Position numbers and translations under genes: made by a program
In this document: piece by piece, positions 40,601 through 49,563 of the stretch
Layout: each line of letters starts with the position of its first letter
Numbering within the stretch: position 1 is the first letter of the stretch
NCBI RefSeq assembly: GCF_005405225.1
Contig: NZ_BJDQ01000004.1
Span: forward strand, 62,001 to 126,000
Source of the DNA: Enterococcus dongliensis
GTDB taxonomy: Bacteria > Bacillota > Bacilli > Lactobacillales > Enterococcaceae
Length of the DNA: 64,000 nucleotides
Direction of reading: 5' to 3'
The notes under the pieces: model-generated
Told to the model about the DNA's origin: nothing
What the model saw: only the letters and a program-made list of their open reading frames with translations
Database searches by the model: none

Positions 40601-40681
40601 ATATCCGAACTATCGATGTAAAGCAATCGTTTATCATAAAATTGCTAGACCACAGGAGCAATACATCTATAATTCGGATAT
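40601..40681. repeat. Nested long inverted repeat downstream of rnhC
   Basis: The outer arms (40601-40620 and 40662-40681) are complementary over 20 bp with two mismatches. Inside lies a second stem, AGCAAT / ATTGCT (40622-40627 and 40641-40646). T and A runs flank the outer stem, so it can serve as a bidirectional terminator for rnhC and the convergent amidohydrolase gene. It is longer and more complex than a usual terminator and may be a small dispersed element. Confidence 0.7.
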
Positions 40682-40715
40682 TTTTCTTATCATAAGACTA
40701 GTATCATCACCTTTT

Positions 40716-41906
40716 CTAAACCTCGATCCCTGCTAAGAAAACTTGACGAACATTTCTTAAATCTTGAATATTTTTTGCTACATCCCCATCTACAACTACG
40801 ATATCTGCTTGCAGATCTCTTTTTAACTCACCAGTAACTTCTGCTAGTTCGAAGACTTTGGCAGGATTTTGCGTTGCTGTCTGAATCGCTTCGACAGGTG
40901 TCAACCCATAGTTCACCATCAACTCCAGCTCTTCTACAATCGGTACGCTAGGCGCCTCTAACATGACCATATCTGTTCCTGCAAGAATCGTAACACCTTC
41001 ATCATAAATCGCTTTGAAGTTTTCTTCATATGCTTGTACGGAACTTTCAAAGAAATCTAAATGATGGGAATAAGTCTCAGTCGATTGATTGGAATGATCG
41101 ATTCCAACCTCTTGAACTTTTTGATTGTATTCTGCTAAAAAGTGATAAGCAAACATTGTCGGTGTCCACGACTGCTGATTTTTCACCATTTGTTTAGCCT
41201 GTTCCACTGTTAAGAAATTTCCATGTTCAATCGTATCAAATCCTGCCTCGATACACATTTGTATTCCTGGCTGCGTGCCTGAATGGACCACACATTTCAT
41301 TCCCAATCTATGTGCTTCTGCTACACCCGCATTTAGTTCTTCTTGCGTGAATTCACAAATATCATCACGATTTGTTGTTAGCATTTTGATCCAATCTGCG
41401 CCATCCTTTTTTTGACGCCGGATTGTGTGGCGGATATTTTCTACCCCATCTACTTCTTCAATGCCATCTTCATGTCCGTGTCCGCCAGTAATACAGATTC
41501 CACGATCCGTATGCAAAATTCTCGGTGCTTTAACAAAGCCTTTTTCAGCAGCCAAACGCAATGTCTCTAGTAAAAACTGCGGACCGCAACAATCGCGGAT
41601 CGTCGTGACACCTTTTGCCAAACAAGTCTCTGCTTGTTTTTGTGCATAATAAGCAATCATAAAATCGTTATAATGATGTAAGTCTGGTTGTGTCCAGTAA
41701 TACCCCAGATGAATATGTGCATCCATCAATCCTGGTAAGATTGAAGCTTCTCCATAATCACGAATCTGCGCTTGGGGAAATTCTTCTTCTAACTCTGTTG
41801 CTTTGCCTACTGCTAAAATCGTGTCTTCTGCATAAACGACACCGCCGTTTTCAATGACCGTTTTACCATCGCCAGTAATCACATTTTTTGCCTTCAATAA
41901 AATCAT
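40716..41906 (-). CDS. Metal-dependent amidohydrolase (imidazolonepropionase/prolidase-like)
   Basis: 396-aa TIM-barrel amidohydrolase. It has metal ligands in DAHIHLGYYW near 62-71, a lysine-type segment GADWIKMLTTNRDD near 189-202, histidines in CVVHSGTQPG near 215-224 and FDTIEHGNF near 232-240, and the terminal Asp in VTILAGTDMVMLE near 310-322. The small beta domain is formed by both ends. Substrates in this group range from imidazolonepropionate to Xaa-Pro dipeptides; none can be chosen here. A cre-like site lies directly upstream. Confidence 0.85.
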   Translation of the reverse strand: MILLKAKNVITGDGKTVIENGGVVYAEDTILAVGKATELEEEFPQAQIRDYGEASILPGLMDAHIHLGYYWTQPDLHHYNDFMIAYYAQKQAETCLAKGVTTIRDCCGPQFLLETLRLAAEKGFVKAPRILHTDRGICITGGHGHEDGIEEVDGVENIRHTIRRQKKDGADWIKMLTTNRDDICEFTQEELNAGVAEAHRLGMKCVVHSGTQPGIQMCIEAGFDTIEHGNFLTVEQAKQMVKNQQSWTPTMFAYHFLAEYNQKVQEVGIDHSNQSTETYSHHLDFFESSVQAYEENFKAIYDEGVTILAGTDMVMLEAPSVPIVEELELMVNYGLTPVEAIQTATQNPAKVFELAEVTGELKRDLQADIVVVDGDVAKNIQDLRNVRQVFLAGIEV

Positions 41907-41922
41907 TTTCTTGTCTCCTTTG

Positions 41923-41936
41923 TCGAAGCGTTTTCA
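41923..41936 (-). promoter_or_regulatory. cre-like site upstream of the amidohydrolase gene
   Basis: Minus-strand TGAAAACGCTTCGA matches the first ten positions of the CcpA cre consensus (TGWAANCGNT...) and departs at the last positions. It lies just upstream of the ribosome site. Confidence 0.5.
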
Positions 41937-41959
41937 TTTCTTTATTAAGTGTACCAAAA

Positions 41960-41994
41960 GAACCACCAAAATGGATAGTCCAATTTGGTGGTTC
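41960..41994 (-). terminator. Amidase gene terminator
   Basis: AACCACCAAA / TTTGGTGGTT stem with a partly paired interior and CTTTTGG tail, between the amidase stop and the amidohydrolase promoter region. Confidence 0.65.
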
Positions 41995-42008
41995 GATAAA
42001 ATGATTGT

Positions 42009-43481
42009 TTATTTTGAACGATAATATGCTGGCAATTGAAAACCATAAGCTGTCTCAAATAATTGGCCAATTTGTAAAAGTAAATCTTCACGACCACGCG
42101 CAGCAGTAAATTGAATCCCTAATGGTAAACCCTTTTGTGTTAAATGGGTCGGTAAGCTGATTGCTGGTTGCCCTGTTAGATTGGCTAGTTGTGTATAAGG
42201 TGTCATTTGCAGACTCTGTGCAAACATTTGCTCAATCAACTGCTGCAAATCATTTTCTGATAAATTGGCAGCATTTTCTAAACTTAGGCGAATATCGTCG
42301 CTTTGCAAGTCCTCTCCGATCTTAGGTGCAGAGGTAGCTGTTGTTGGCGTCAATAATAGATCATATGTCGTAAGCAGTTCTTCCATTTTGACAGCTGCTT
42401 GATCCCAAAGATTTAACGCATCGATATAATGACTAGCGGGAATTTTTTTCCCATACTGATAAATTCCCCATGACATCAATTCCATGTCATCTTTCCCAAC
42501 TAATCGTTTCAATCCTTGTTCGATTTTAGTGAACATCGCAGCGGTTTCAGCACCATTCATCAAGTAATAACTGGCCATCAGTTCATTTCCATCAACGGGA
42601 TAAGAAATCAATTCGACTTGATGACCTTGTGCTAACAAAAAATCATAGGCCTTTTCTACTGCTTTGATTGCTTCAGATGAAACAGTGGAATTAATAGGCG
42701 AATCAATAATAACCGCTATTTTTAATGGTTTTTGCTGAGCAGAGTGCATATGATGCCAAGCTTTTTCAGGTGCTTGATACGGTGCTGCACTAGCAATTTT
42801 ACGCATCCCATAAAATAATTTTTCTGTATCACGCATGGAGACGGTCAAAGCAAAATCGATTGAAGCTCCTTGCCAGCCGCGCCAACTTCCAGGCCCTACC
42901 GGCATCACGCCACGTGTTGGTTTTAACCCAATCAATCCGCAAAAACTAGCGGGAATTCGAATTGATCCTCCTCCATCACTCGCCCCAGCAATCGGTACAA
43001 TCCCTGCCGCAACTGCACTGGCTGCACCACCGCTTGATCCTCCTGAATAATAGGCAAGGTTCCATGGATTTTTAGCCGGTCCATAAATTTGTGCATCTGT
43101 AATATTTTTAAAGCCAAATTCTGGAGCGTTCGTCTGGGCAAAAGGCACCAAGCCATTTGCTAATAGCTGATTGGTAAAGTTGCTGTTTTGATCAGCCCGC
43201 TGTTCTAAAAGTAATTTTGATCCTGATGTACTCAACCAGCCTTTCTTGTCTTGACCTAACATTTTTAACGGGATTGGCAGTCCAGCAAAAGGACGATTGG
43301 CAATAGTTTCTTGTTTTTGGTATTCTGTCAGCGCCTCATGATCCATCAAGGTTACAAAAGCATTTAATTCTGGATTTTTCTGGCGGGCATTTTCTTCAAA
43401 AATCCCTAATAGTTCTTGAAAACTAATTTTTTTATTACGCAATTTTTCTGCCCAGTATAGACCATCTTTCATTTTCAACAC
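42009..43481 (-). CDS. Amidase (amidase signature family)
   Basis: 490-aa serine amidase with the Ser-cisSer-Lys triad: Lys73 in [13 protein letters not shown], the cis-Ser in [17 protein letters not shown] (149/150) and nucleophile Ser173 in [10 protein letters not shown]. The family includes GatA, but this lacks GatC/GatB neighbours. It is more like the stand-alone 6-aminohexanoate-cyclic-dimer hydrolase or peptide amidase group. It is followed by the amidohydrolase gene after a terminator; the two may serve amide catabolism. Confidence 0.9.
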   Translation of the reverse strand: MLKMKDGLYWAEKLRNKKISFQELLGIFEENARQKNPELNAFVTLMDHEALTEYQKQETIANRPFAGLPIPLKMLGQDKKGWLSTSGSKLLLEQRADQNSNFTNQLLANGLVPFAQTNAPEFGFKNITDAQIYGPAKNPWNLAYYSGGSSGGAASAVAAGIVPIAGASDGGGSIRIPASFCGLIGLKPTRGVMPVGPGSWRGWQGASIDFALTVSMRDTEKLFYGMRKIASAAPYQAPEKAWHHMHSAQQKPLKIAVIIDSPINSTVSSEAIKAVEKAYDFLLAQGHQVELISYPVDGNELMASYYLMNGAETAAMFTKIEQGLKRLVGKDDMELMSWGIYQYGKKIPASHYIDALNLWDQAAVKMEELLTTYDLLLTPTTATSAPKIGEDLQSDDIRLSLENAANLSENDLQQLIEQMFAQSLQMTPYTQLANLTGQPAISLPTHLTQKGLPLGIQFTAARGREDLLLQIGQLFETAYGFQLPAYYRSK

Positions 43482-43568
43482 CTCATATATTTTGTTTCAT
43501 CATTGTATTATTAGTAAAAAACTCAATCAGTCAAAATTATGTCTTAACCACTAAAAAAGCACAGGGAG

Positions 43569-43790
43569 TCATTCGATTTTTTTCAAAATATCAAACTCTG
43601 GAACATGTAAAAAAGAACAGCCGCGTTCTTCCACAAAAATACTGTAAGAATGGCATCGTTTACTAGAAAAATGAGCAAAATCTGTCAGCTCGATCACGCC
43701 TGTTAAAAGATCATCAGCAATTTTGAATTGCACGTGATCCTTAATCCTAAACTTTGCAGGTGCTAAATGTTCCATCGCTTTCACTTCCAT
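43569..43790 (-). CDS. Hypothetical small protein (about 68-73 aa)
   Basis: Not recognised. The sequence (core KFRIKDHVQFKIADDLLTGVIE, then SSKRCHSYSIFV and a cysteine in ERGCSFLHV) looks like a small beta-rich domain with a Tudor/SH3-like pattern. An internal ATG at 43775 has a better-spaced purine-rich site (GGAAGTG) than the first ATG at 43790, so the true length may be 68 aa. It stands alone between the amidase and the amino-acid permease genes. Confidence 0.6.
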   Translation of the reverse strand: MEVKAMEHLAPAKFRIKDHVQFKIADDLLTGVIELTDFAHFSSKRCHSYSIFVEERGCSFLHVPEFDILKKIE

Positions 43791-43908
43791 TCTGTTATGA
43801 TTCCTATACGCATGTTAGCTCTATATTCTACTGAAGTTAGTTAGAAATCAAGAAAAACGGATCAAAACTAAGAACGTGGATAAATCATTTGTTCTTTAGA
43901 AGTTATAA

Positions 43909-43946
43909 AAAACAAGAACCCAAGATATATTCTGGGTTCTTGTTTT
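43909..43946 (-). terminator. Terminator of the amino-acid ABC permease gene
   Basis: AACAAGAACCCA / TGGGTTCTTGTT stem with a T-rich tail on the minus strand immediately after the permease stop. Confidence 0.88.
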
Positions 43947-43947
43947 G

Positions 43948-44607
43948 CTACCTGTATTTTTGTTGAAAATAGCGTTCTAACTGATGTTGTAGTCGCCCAA
44001 TCCCGATACAAAGCAACCAATAAATCAATGCTACTAAAATATACATCGATAAATAATCGAAGGTTCGTCCCCCAATGATTTTAGCTTTTTGAAATATATC
44101 TGGTACGGTAATCATAGCCGCCAAAGATGTTCCTTTGAGAAGATCCATTGCCACATTACTCAATGCCGGAATCGAGATACGGACGGCTTGCGGTAAAATG
44201 ATATAGCGCATTGTTGGAAAAAAACGATTGCCCAAAGCATACGCAGCATCCCATTGACCGGCATTGACTCCTGCGATCGAGCCGCGATAAATCTCACCGA
44301 TAAAAGCACTACTGGTCAAACTAAAACAGATGATTGCTGCAACGACAGCGTTTAACTGATATGGCAGACCAAAGTATAACAAAAACAACAAGACCAACGC
44401 GGGGGTCCCGCGCAAAAAAGAGAGGTACAAACGGACAAAAAGTTTGACCGCTCGCAAAGGGACAAATCCTAACACCGTCAATAAGACCCCTAGTATATTG
44501 CCAAAAACAAAGGCTGTTAAACTAATCCCCAAAGTATATCCTAATCCACTCAAAAGAAATGGGATAGAATCCACCATCAAAGCTAAGTCGATTGTCGGAA
44601 GATACAT
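43948..44607 (-). CDS. Amino-acid ABC transporter permease (His/Glu/Cys type)
   Basis: 219-aa polar-amino-acid permease with five hydrophobic segments and the HisM-type EAA loop (YALGNRFFPTMRYIILPQAVRISIPAL near 133-159). FLRGTPALVLLFLLYFG near 64-80 is the family signature at the N-terminal side. Its ATG overlaps the binding-protein stop (TAATG), so the two were one translational unit. The neighbouring binding-protein gene carries a stop codon, and no ATPase gene is adjacent, so function would depend on a remote ATPase. Confidence 0.9.
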   Translation of the reverse strand: MYLPTIDLALMVDSIPFLLSGLGYTLGISLTAFVFGNILGVLLTVLGFVPLRAVKLFVRLYLSFLRGTPALVLLFLLYFGLPYQLNAVVAAIICFSLTSSAFIGEIYRGSIAGVNAGQWDAAYALGNRFFPTMRYIILPQAVRISIPALSNVAMDLLKGTSLAAMITVPDIFQKAKIIGGRTFDYLSMYILVALIYWLLCIGIGRLQHQLERYFQQKYR

Positions 44608-45458
44608 TACTCTGCCGAAACTTTCTCAGTTATTTCTTGTTTCGGTTTCACGGAAACATCGGTTCCAAAATATTGTTCTGATAGTTTTTTCAATGTTCCA
44701 TCTTTTTTCAAACTCGCCAAAGCTTGATTGACCTTCTCTTTTAACGCTTGATTTTTTTTATCAAACAAAAATCCTGTAAAATTCGCGTTAAAATAGACAT
44801 CTTCTAAAATCTTGACAGGAATATCTGGCAATGCTGCTACAGACATTTTTTGTAAGTAGTAGTCGTTTAAGATGACATCTGTACGACCCTTTGCCACGTC
44901 TGTTAAGTATTGATCATTTGTTGCATTATCATACGTTACTGCTTTTGCACCATATTTTTCTGCAATCTTCATGTAACTAGTATTCGGTTCTCCCGCAGCT
45001 TTTTTGCCTTTAAGATCTTTCATTGCATGTATCCCAGAATTGTCGCTTTTTCTTACAATCATACTATCAAAAGAATGCTTGATTGGTGAAGAAAGAGCGA
45101 ACTTTTTACTGCGTTCTTTCGACAAACCAAAATCATTTGCGGCAAAATCAGCCTCTCCTCAATTAACTGCGGTTACTTGACCGTCAACATTGTATTCTTT
45201 AAATTTGATTTTCAAATCCAATTTTTTTGCGACTGCCTTTGCTACATCCACATCATAACCAACTAATTTATTTTCATCGTCATAATAAGAAGACGGAAAG
45301 AGTGTGCCCGAAGTGACTACTGTCAATTCTTGTTTATCTTTCACTTTTTCCCAACTATCATCTGCATTAGTTTGCTTGTTCCCACAAGCGGTCAAAACTA
45401 CTCCTGCTGTTACAAGCGCCAACCCTATCAACCATTTTTTCAACACCATCGTCTCCAT
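44607..45458 (-). pseudogene. Amino-acid ABC transporter substrate-binding lipoprotein, interrupted by an in-frame TGA
   Basis: Family 3 binding protein similar to cystine/polar amino-acid receptors. The N-terminal part has a lipoprotein signal (LIGLALVTAGVVLTACG, lipobox LTAC) and TSGTLFPSSYYDDENKLVGYDVDVAK. After QVTAVN a TGA stop lies at 45159-45161. Reading through it in the same frame continues GEADFAANDFGLSKERSKKF and the full C-terminal domain to 44607. Homologues usually have NSGE here, so a single TCA to TGA change explains it. It is either a recent pseudogene, a readthrough case or a base-call error. Start codon choice is uncertain (ATG 45458 or 45449, GTG 45446). Confidence 0.85.
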
Positions 45459-45702
45459 TCTTTTTTCATTTGTTAAAATTTCTAAATTCTGGTTCAGTTA
45501 TACCATATAAAAAACGAATGATTATAGAAACTTGCTTATGAAAAACAGATTTTAATACAGATATAGTCAATATATGTGTGTAATAATACAATTATTCAAT
45601 AACGATAGTTTGCAAAGTATTTTTTTATTTCCAAATTCTAACAAAAAGAAGGCAAAAAAGAGAAATAGTCATTAATCCTTTGATTCGTCATTTTTCGATC
45701 TT

Positions 45703-47169
45703 TCATCTCTGTTGCAGCCGAAGATTTTCTATTGTGTATATTTCATCTGCTACTCGTTCAACAAAATAGCGATCATGTGAGGTAACAATCACTGTTCCCT
45801 GATACGAGATAATCAACTGCTCCAGTGCCTCAACCGTTTTAAGATCAATAAAATTTGTTGGTTCATCAAGGATTAAGACATTTGAAGGCCGCGTAAACAG
45901 CAAAGCAATCTGTACTCGCGTTGCTTCACCTCCGCTTAATCTGTCAATAGGTTTTGTCATCTCCAATTGTGAGAAGCCCAAATTATGCAAAATACTACGA
46001 ATTAATGGTTCTTTATACTCTGTTTGTTGCAATAGATATGTTAAAACCGTCTGCGTTCCAGTTATTTTATAAGCCATTTGGTGGTACGTAGCAAAAACAA
46101 CCTTAGGAGATAAAATAATCCCTGCTTCATCAGTTAAAATGCTGTTCAAAAGAGACGTTTTTCCAGCACCATTTTTACCAGTGATCGCAATACATTTTCC
46201 GACACCAAATTGAAAATCACAATGATCAAATAAACATTTTCCGCCTTTCTCTAAATGAAAATCCGCTCCTCGAATAGGAAATTTATTATGCAGTTCCAGC
46301 GTTTTAGAAGGCGGAAAAGTAATTGCCCGCTGAATGCCCAGTGTTTTCTTTTCCTCAAGTTGCAGCAAACGACTTTCCATCGCCTTAGCTGTTTTTTGGA
46401 TATTTTTCTGAACAGTATCTTTTTGTTTAGACGATGATAGCCGATCAGGGCGGATGTGCTGCTGCTTTTTCTTTATTGATACCTGTTTACTTTTTTCAGC
46501 TTGTGCTTTCTTTTTGGCAATCGCCGATTCTAAACGAGTTTTTTCCTTCACAAATTGTTCTGCCGCTCGATTATTTTCAAGTTTCTCCAATTCTTTTTGT
46601 TTACAATACTCATCATAATTTCCACTGTACTCTTTTACTTTTCCGGCTTCTACTTCCCAAATTTTAGTAGCTAATTGATTTAAAAAAGTACGATCATGAC
46701 TGACAAAAAGGAGTGTACCATAATAATAGCGTAATTCTTCGATCAATGTCTGGATTCCCTTTTGATCAAGATGCGTTGTCGGTTCGTCTAATAATAAACC
46801 CGCTTCATAGCCGGACAATACTTGAGTTAAGCGATACTTAGTTTTCTCGCCGCCGCTTAATGTGTTTACTTGATTTTTAGGAACAAAAAAACGGCCCATT
46901 AATTCCCAGTCAATGTTTTCATAATTTATTTCTTCATCTACTTCACTGATTTGCTGAAAGAAATGAAAGTCATTTTCTTTTTGGATAGAGCCGCTATCAG
47001 GTGTCAACTCCCCATAAATCATTTTTAATAAAGTTGATTTTCCTTGTCCATTAGAACCGATAATTCCGATACGATCCCCTTGATAAACAGATAGTGCATC
47101 GATTGAAAAGAGTTCTTTTGTACCGAAACTATGCTGGATATTTGTTAATTTTATCGATAGATTTTCCAT
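45703..47169 (-). CDS. ABC-F ribosome protection ATPase (Msr-like)
   Basis: 488-aa twin-ATPase protein without membrane segments, of the antibiotic-resistance ABC-F group that dislodges ribosome-bound drugs. Walker A motifs GSNGQGKST (about 38-46) and GKNGAGKTS (about 330-338), signatures [11 protein letters not shown] and [11 protein letters not shown], and Walker B motifs [11 protein letters not shown] and [11 protein letters not shown] are intact. The charged linker between domains (about 190-290) is long, as in Msr and Vga/Lsa proteins. [12 protein letters not shown] after the linker recalls MsrC. Its upstream leader encodes a short peptide with a K-L-R motif, pointing to a macrolide inducer. 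Confidence 0.88.
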   Translation of the reverse strand: MENLSIKLTNIQHSFGTKELFSIDALSVYQGDRIGIIGSNGQGKSTLLKMIYGELTPDSGSIQKENDFHFFQQISEVDEEINYENIDWELMGRFFVPKNQVNTLSGGEKTKYRLTQVLSGYEAGLLLDEPTTHLDQKGIQTLIEELRYYYGTLLFVSHDRTFLNQLATKIWEVEAGKVKEYSGNYDEYCKQKELEKLENNRAAEQFVKEKTRLESAIAKKKAQAEKSKQVSIKKKQQHIRPDRLSSSKQKDTVQKNIQKTAKAMESRLLQLEEKKTLGIQRAITFPPSKTLELHNKFPIRGADFHLEKGGKCLFDHCDFQFGVGKCIAITGKNGAGKTSLLNSILTDEAGIILSPKVVFATYHQMAYKITGTQTVLTYLLQQTEYKEPLIRSILHNLGFSQLEMTKPIDRLSGGEATRVQIALLFTRPSNVLILDEPTNFIDLKTVEALEQLIISYQGTVIVTSHDRYFVERVADEIYTIENLRLQQR

Positions 47170-47218
47170 TTTATTCTATTCCCCTTCTTGCTAGGAAAGA
47201 GAAAAAAGCGTACAGAAA

Positions 47219-47243
47219 AAGGCATAGTCTAGCACTATGCCTT
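47219..47243 (-). terminator. Leader terminator ahead of the ABC-F gene
   Basis: AAGGCATAGT / ACTATGCCTT stem, five-base loop, followed by TTTTTC on the minus strand, 50 bases before the ABC-F start codon. Confidence 0.88.
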
Positions 47244-47315
47244 ACATTTCATTTTTGAAAAGTATACACTCATCCCTTGAAATTGCTACACCTAGACTTT
47301 TGAATTGATATTTAA

Positions 47316-47360
47316 TTAGCCATTCAAAAGTTCGTTCCGCAATTTCATCGATGCTGTCAT
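47316..47360 (-). CDS. Leader peptide MTASMKLRNELLNG
   Basis: 14-aa reading frame with a strong AGGAGG site seven bases before ATG and a TAA stop. It ends within the first arm of an attenuator. The segment MKLR fits the +X+ motif (basic, any, basic) at which macrolide-bound ribosomes arrest, as in the ErmD-type MRLR leader. The peptide itself probably has no function apart from stalling; this is inferred from motif and position. Confidence 0.8.
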   Translation of the reverse strand: MTASMKLRNELLNG

Positions 47361-47431
47361 TACTTTTCCTCCTCAACATATAATTTCTAATAAAAAGATA
47401 CCATGCTTAAAAAAAATAGTAAAGTCAAATA

Positions 47432-48535
47432 TTATAAATACCGGTTCTCTCTTAGCGTAGTCGTTTTAATATCTGCTACTGTTTGTGTCCCCGCTAGTTG
47501 CATCACCATTTCCAATTCTTTTTTAAAGAAATCAAAAACTTGTTGCACACCAGTACTTCCGCCTAACGCTAACCCATAAATAACTGGCCGTCCAATCGCT
47601 ACTAGATCCGCTCCTGAAGCCAATGCTTTAAAGACATGTTGTCCTCGACGAACACCGCTATCAAAAACAATCGGGGCTCTTCCAGCCACAGCTTCTGCTA
47701 CATATTGTAATGAATCAAACGCAGCTGGGCCGCCATCAAGTTGTCGGCCACCGTGGTTAGACACCCAAATACCCGAGGCTCCCGAATCAAGTGAGCGTTC
47801 CACATCTTCTTCTGATTGAACCCCTTTGACATAAACGGGGAGATCTGAATAATTTGCGATAAATTCAACATCTTTTGGACTTAATTTTTGTTTTGAAGAA
47901 CCGTAGACTGCATCCATCGTTTGACCGATCCCAGATTGATAAGCTTGAACAATCGGCATTGCTAAAGGAAAAGTGAATCCGTTACGACGATCTGTTTCAC
48001 GATTCCCGCCAACTGTCGCATCTGCAGTCAGTACGATTGCCTTTGATCCATTACGTTTTGCCAGATCTAGAATGTCACGGTTGATTCCATCATCTTTACT
48101 CATATAAAATTGGAACCATTGCGGTGCTTTTAGCCCGCCAGCTTCCCGTATATCTTCTAAAGTACAAGAAGCATAAGAACTAGCCGTATAAATCGTTCCA
48201 AATTGTGCGACTCCTTTGGCAGAGGCCTTTTCAGCAGCAATATTTGCCAATCCATGGGCTGCCACAGGTGCCATAATAATCGGTGCTGTCAATTTTTCTC
48301 CGGAAAATTTTGTTGTTGTATCAGGCAATTCAACATCTCGCAAAACATGCGGGATAATCAACTTATGATTAAATGAGCGTTCATTTTCTTGGTAAGTAAA
48401 AACATCTCCCGCCCCACTGCTAATATACCCGTAACCACCCTCAGGTATAATCTCCTTCGCAGCTACTTCTAAATCCTTCATATTAATAAAATCAATCGCG
48501 CCTTCAGCGGTACTTGCTTGGTAAATTCTCTCCAT
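47432..48535 (-). CDS. lox: L-lactate oxidase (FMN-dependent alpha-hydroxy acid oxidase)
   Basis: Oxidises L-lactate to pyruvate and makes H2O2 from O2. The 367-aa TIM-barrel flavoprotein has IIMAPVAAHGLAN at 86-98, where the Ala pair matches lactate oxidases rather than lactate monooxygenases, active-site Lys237 in YVKGV, catalytic His261 and Arg264 in WVSNHGGRQLDGGPA, and DSGVRRGQH and ALGADLVAIGRP-type phosphate-binding loops. A perfect cre site in the leader suggests repression by CcpA while sugar is plentiful. It is monocistronic. Confidence 0.92.
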   Translation of the reverse strand: MERIYQASTAEGAIDFINMKDLEVAAKEIIPEGGYGYISSGAGDVFTYQENERSFNHKLIIPHVLRDVELPDTTTKFSGEKLTAPIIMAPVAAHGLANIAAEKASAKGVAQFGTIYTASSYASCTLEDIREAGGLKAPQWFQFYMSKDDGINRDILDLAKRNGSKAIVLTADATVGGNRETDRRNGFTFPLAMPIVQAYQSGIGQTMDAVYGSSKQKLSPKDVEFIANYSDLPVYVKGVQSEEDVERSLDSGASGIWVSNHGGRQLDGGPAAFDSLQYVAEAVAGRAPIVFDSGVRRGQHVFKALASGADLVAIGRPVIYGLALGGSTGVQQVFDFFKKELEMVMQLAGTQTVADIKTTTLRENRYL

Positions 48536-48766
48536 CTAAAATCCCACCTTTTAATTGATAACGTTTACAAAATTAATGTTACGCTTTCCATTAAATAGTG
48601 ACAACTAATTTGTTTATCACCCTTTTCCATAAGCTACAAACTAACGCCGGACTATCCTTAACAACTTAAAAGTTTCTCTTTCTGTTAGCTCTTCAGCAAA
48701 AAAATCTATGACAAGACGATAGAAAAGCTTGTCGCGCATCAAAACTTCCAATTACTTTGGTCAAAA
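48536..48766 (-). promoter_or_regulatory. lox leader region
   Basis: Interval between the DUF1292 gene terminator and lox. It contains the cre site and AAAGGTGGG ribosome site of lox. I see no clear -35/-10 pair and no further reading frame. Confidence 0.4.
48556..48569 (-). promoter_or_regulatory. cre site (CcpA) of lox
   Basis: Minus-strand TGTAAACGTTATCA matches every fixed position of the cre consensus TGWAANCGNTNWCA. It lies 21 bases upstream of the lox start, a position suited to repression. Confidence 0.82.
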
Positions 48767-48799
48767 AAAGAGAAACCCCATCATATCAGGGTTTCTCTT
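48767..48799 (-). terminator. DUF1292 gene terminator
   Basis: AAGAGAAACCC / GGGTTTCTCTT stem followed by T7 on the minus strand, just downstream of the DUF1292 gene. Confidence 0.88.
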
Positions 48800-48810
48800 A
48801 CATTTTTAGC

Positions 48811-49119
48811 TTATTCTTCTTCAGTCATGAATGTATTGAAGACTTCTTCAATCATGTCCCACTCAGCATCGGTTTCAATTTGTTGTAATTCGCCTTCGCT
48901 GCCATCTTCATTTTCAACATATGCGTAGGCTTGTAATTCAACATCTTCATCTTCAGGAGCACCTGCTGGATAAAGGAGAACATAGTTGCGATTGAATTCT
49001 TCTTGACCATCAATAGTTAGAAGAATCTCGTAAAGTGTTTCATTTCCTTCATCATCTACTAAAGTAATTACTTCATGTTCGTGATCATGCTCATGATCGT
49101 GTGTGTGTTCGTGGGCCAT
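48811..49119 (-). CDS. DUF1292 / YrzB family protein
   Basis: 102-aa conserved Firmicutes protein of unknown role, always near alaS-ireB-ruvX. The start at ATG 49119 has GAGGA six bases upstream; the ATG two codons earlier abuts it. It opens with a His-rich run ([15 protein letters not shown], residues 2-16) that could bind metal, followed by the family core [16 protein letters not shown] and an acidic C terminus. It is last in the ireB-ruvX-yrzB set, 15 bases after ruvX. Confidence 0.9.
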   Translation of the reverse strand: MAHEHTHDHEHDHEHEVITLVDDEGNETLYEILLTIDGQEEFNRNYVLLYPAGAPEDEDVELQAYAYVENEDGSEGELQQIETDAEWDMIEEVFNTFMTEEE

Positions 49120-49134
49120 CTTCATTCCTCTTTT

Positions 49135-49563
49135 CTAAATTTTGTTGCCAGCACGGTCAAGATAGTTCTGTAAAATCATGACTGCTGCAAGCTTATCGAT
49201 AACTTTCTTTCTTTTCGAACGTGATACGTCCGCTTGTTCGACTAACATCCGTTCTGCTTGAACTGTTGTTAATCGCTCATCTTGAAATTCAACTGGTAAA
49301 TCATAGAGTTCTTGGATTTTTTCACCATAGGCCAAAGATGCTTCGGCTCTTGGACCAATTGAGTTATTCATATTTTTGGGGAGTCCTACCACAAATTTAG
49401 TGACTTTGTATTCATTAATCAGCTCGCCTAAGCGCTCAAAACCAAATTCACCTTTTGCTTCGTCAATTCGGATAATCTCGACTCCTTGAGCCGTCCAGCC
49501 AAATGGATCACTTACCGCGATTCCGACAGTTTTCGAGCCGACATCTAATCCCATTACTCTCAT
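49135..49563 (-). CDS. ruvX: Putative pre-16S rRNA nuclease / Holliday junction resolvase-like YqgF
   Basis: 142-aa RNase H-fold protein that trims 16S rRNA precursor ends in E. coli. Its early name as a resolvase is not well supported. The motifs are [16 protein letters not shown] (4-19) with the first Asp, [16 protein letters not shown] near 58-73, and [11 protein letters not shown] near 99-109. It overlaps ireB by four bases, the usual order. Confidence 0.94.
   Translation of the reverse strand: MRVMGLDVGSKTVGIAVSDPFGWTAQGVEIIRIDEAKGEFGFERLGELINEYKVTKFVVGLPKNMNNSIGPRAEASLAYGEKIQELYDLPVEFQDERLTTVQAERMLVEQADVSRSKRKKVIDKLAAVMILQNYLDRAGNKI

Larger units (their letters stand above)
47219..47373 (-). 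promoter_or_regulatory. Ribosome-stalling attenuator of the ABC-F gene
   Basis: Minus-strand leader in order: ribosome site AGGAGG (47368-47373); a 14-codon peptide; pairing segment CTTTTGAAT (47322-47330) at the end of the peptide; its complement ATTCAAAAG (47297-47305); AGTCTAG (47292-47298); and a terminator hairpin AAGGCATAGT/ACTATGCCTT with T5 (47215-47243). AGTCTAG can also pair with CTAGACT in the terminator (47226-47232). A ribosome stalled on the peptide would mask the first arm and free AGTCTAG to open the terminator. Confidence 0.8.

Noticed and set aside
42832-43156. Overlapping frames opposite the amidase Gly/Ser-rich motif
   Set aside because: Open only because of GC-rich amidase codons; no start signals.
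45159-45161. TGA in the binding-protein gene read as selenocysteine or programmed recoding
   Set aside because: No structured element of the bacterial SECIS type is apparent just after it, and homologues have Ser, not Cys, at this position.
48588-48602. Second cre site near AATGGAAAGCGTAACATT in the lox leader
   Set aside because: The CG core is displaced by one base and several fixed positions fail.
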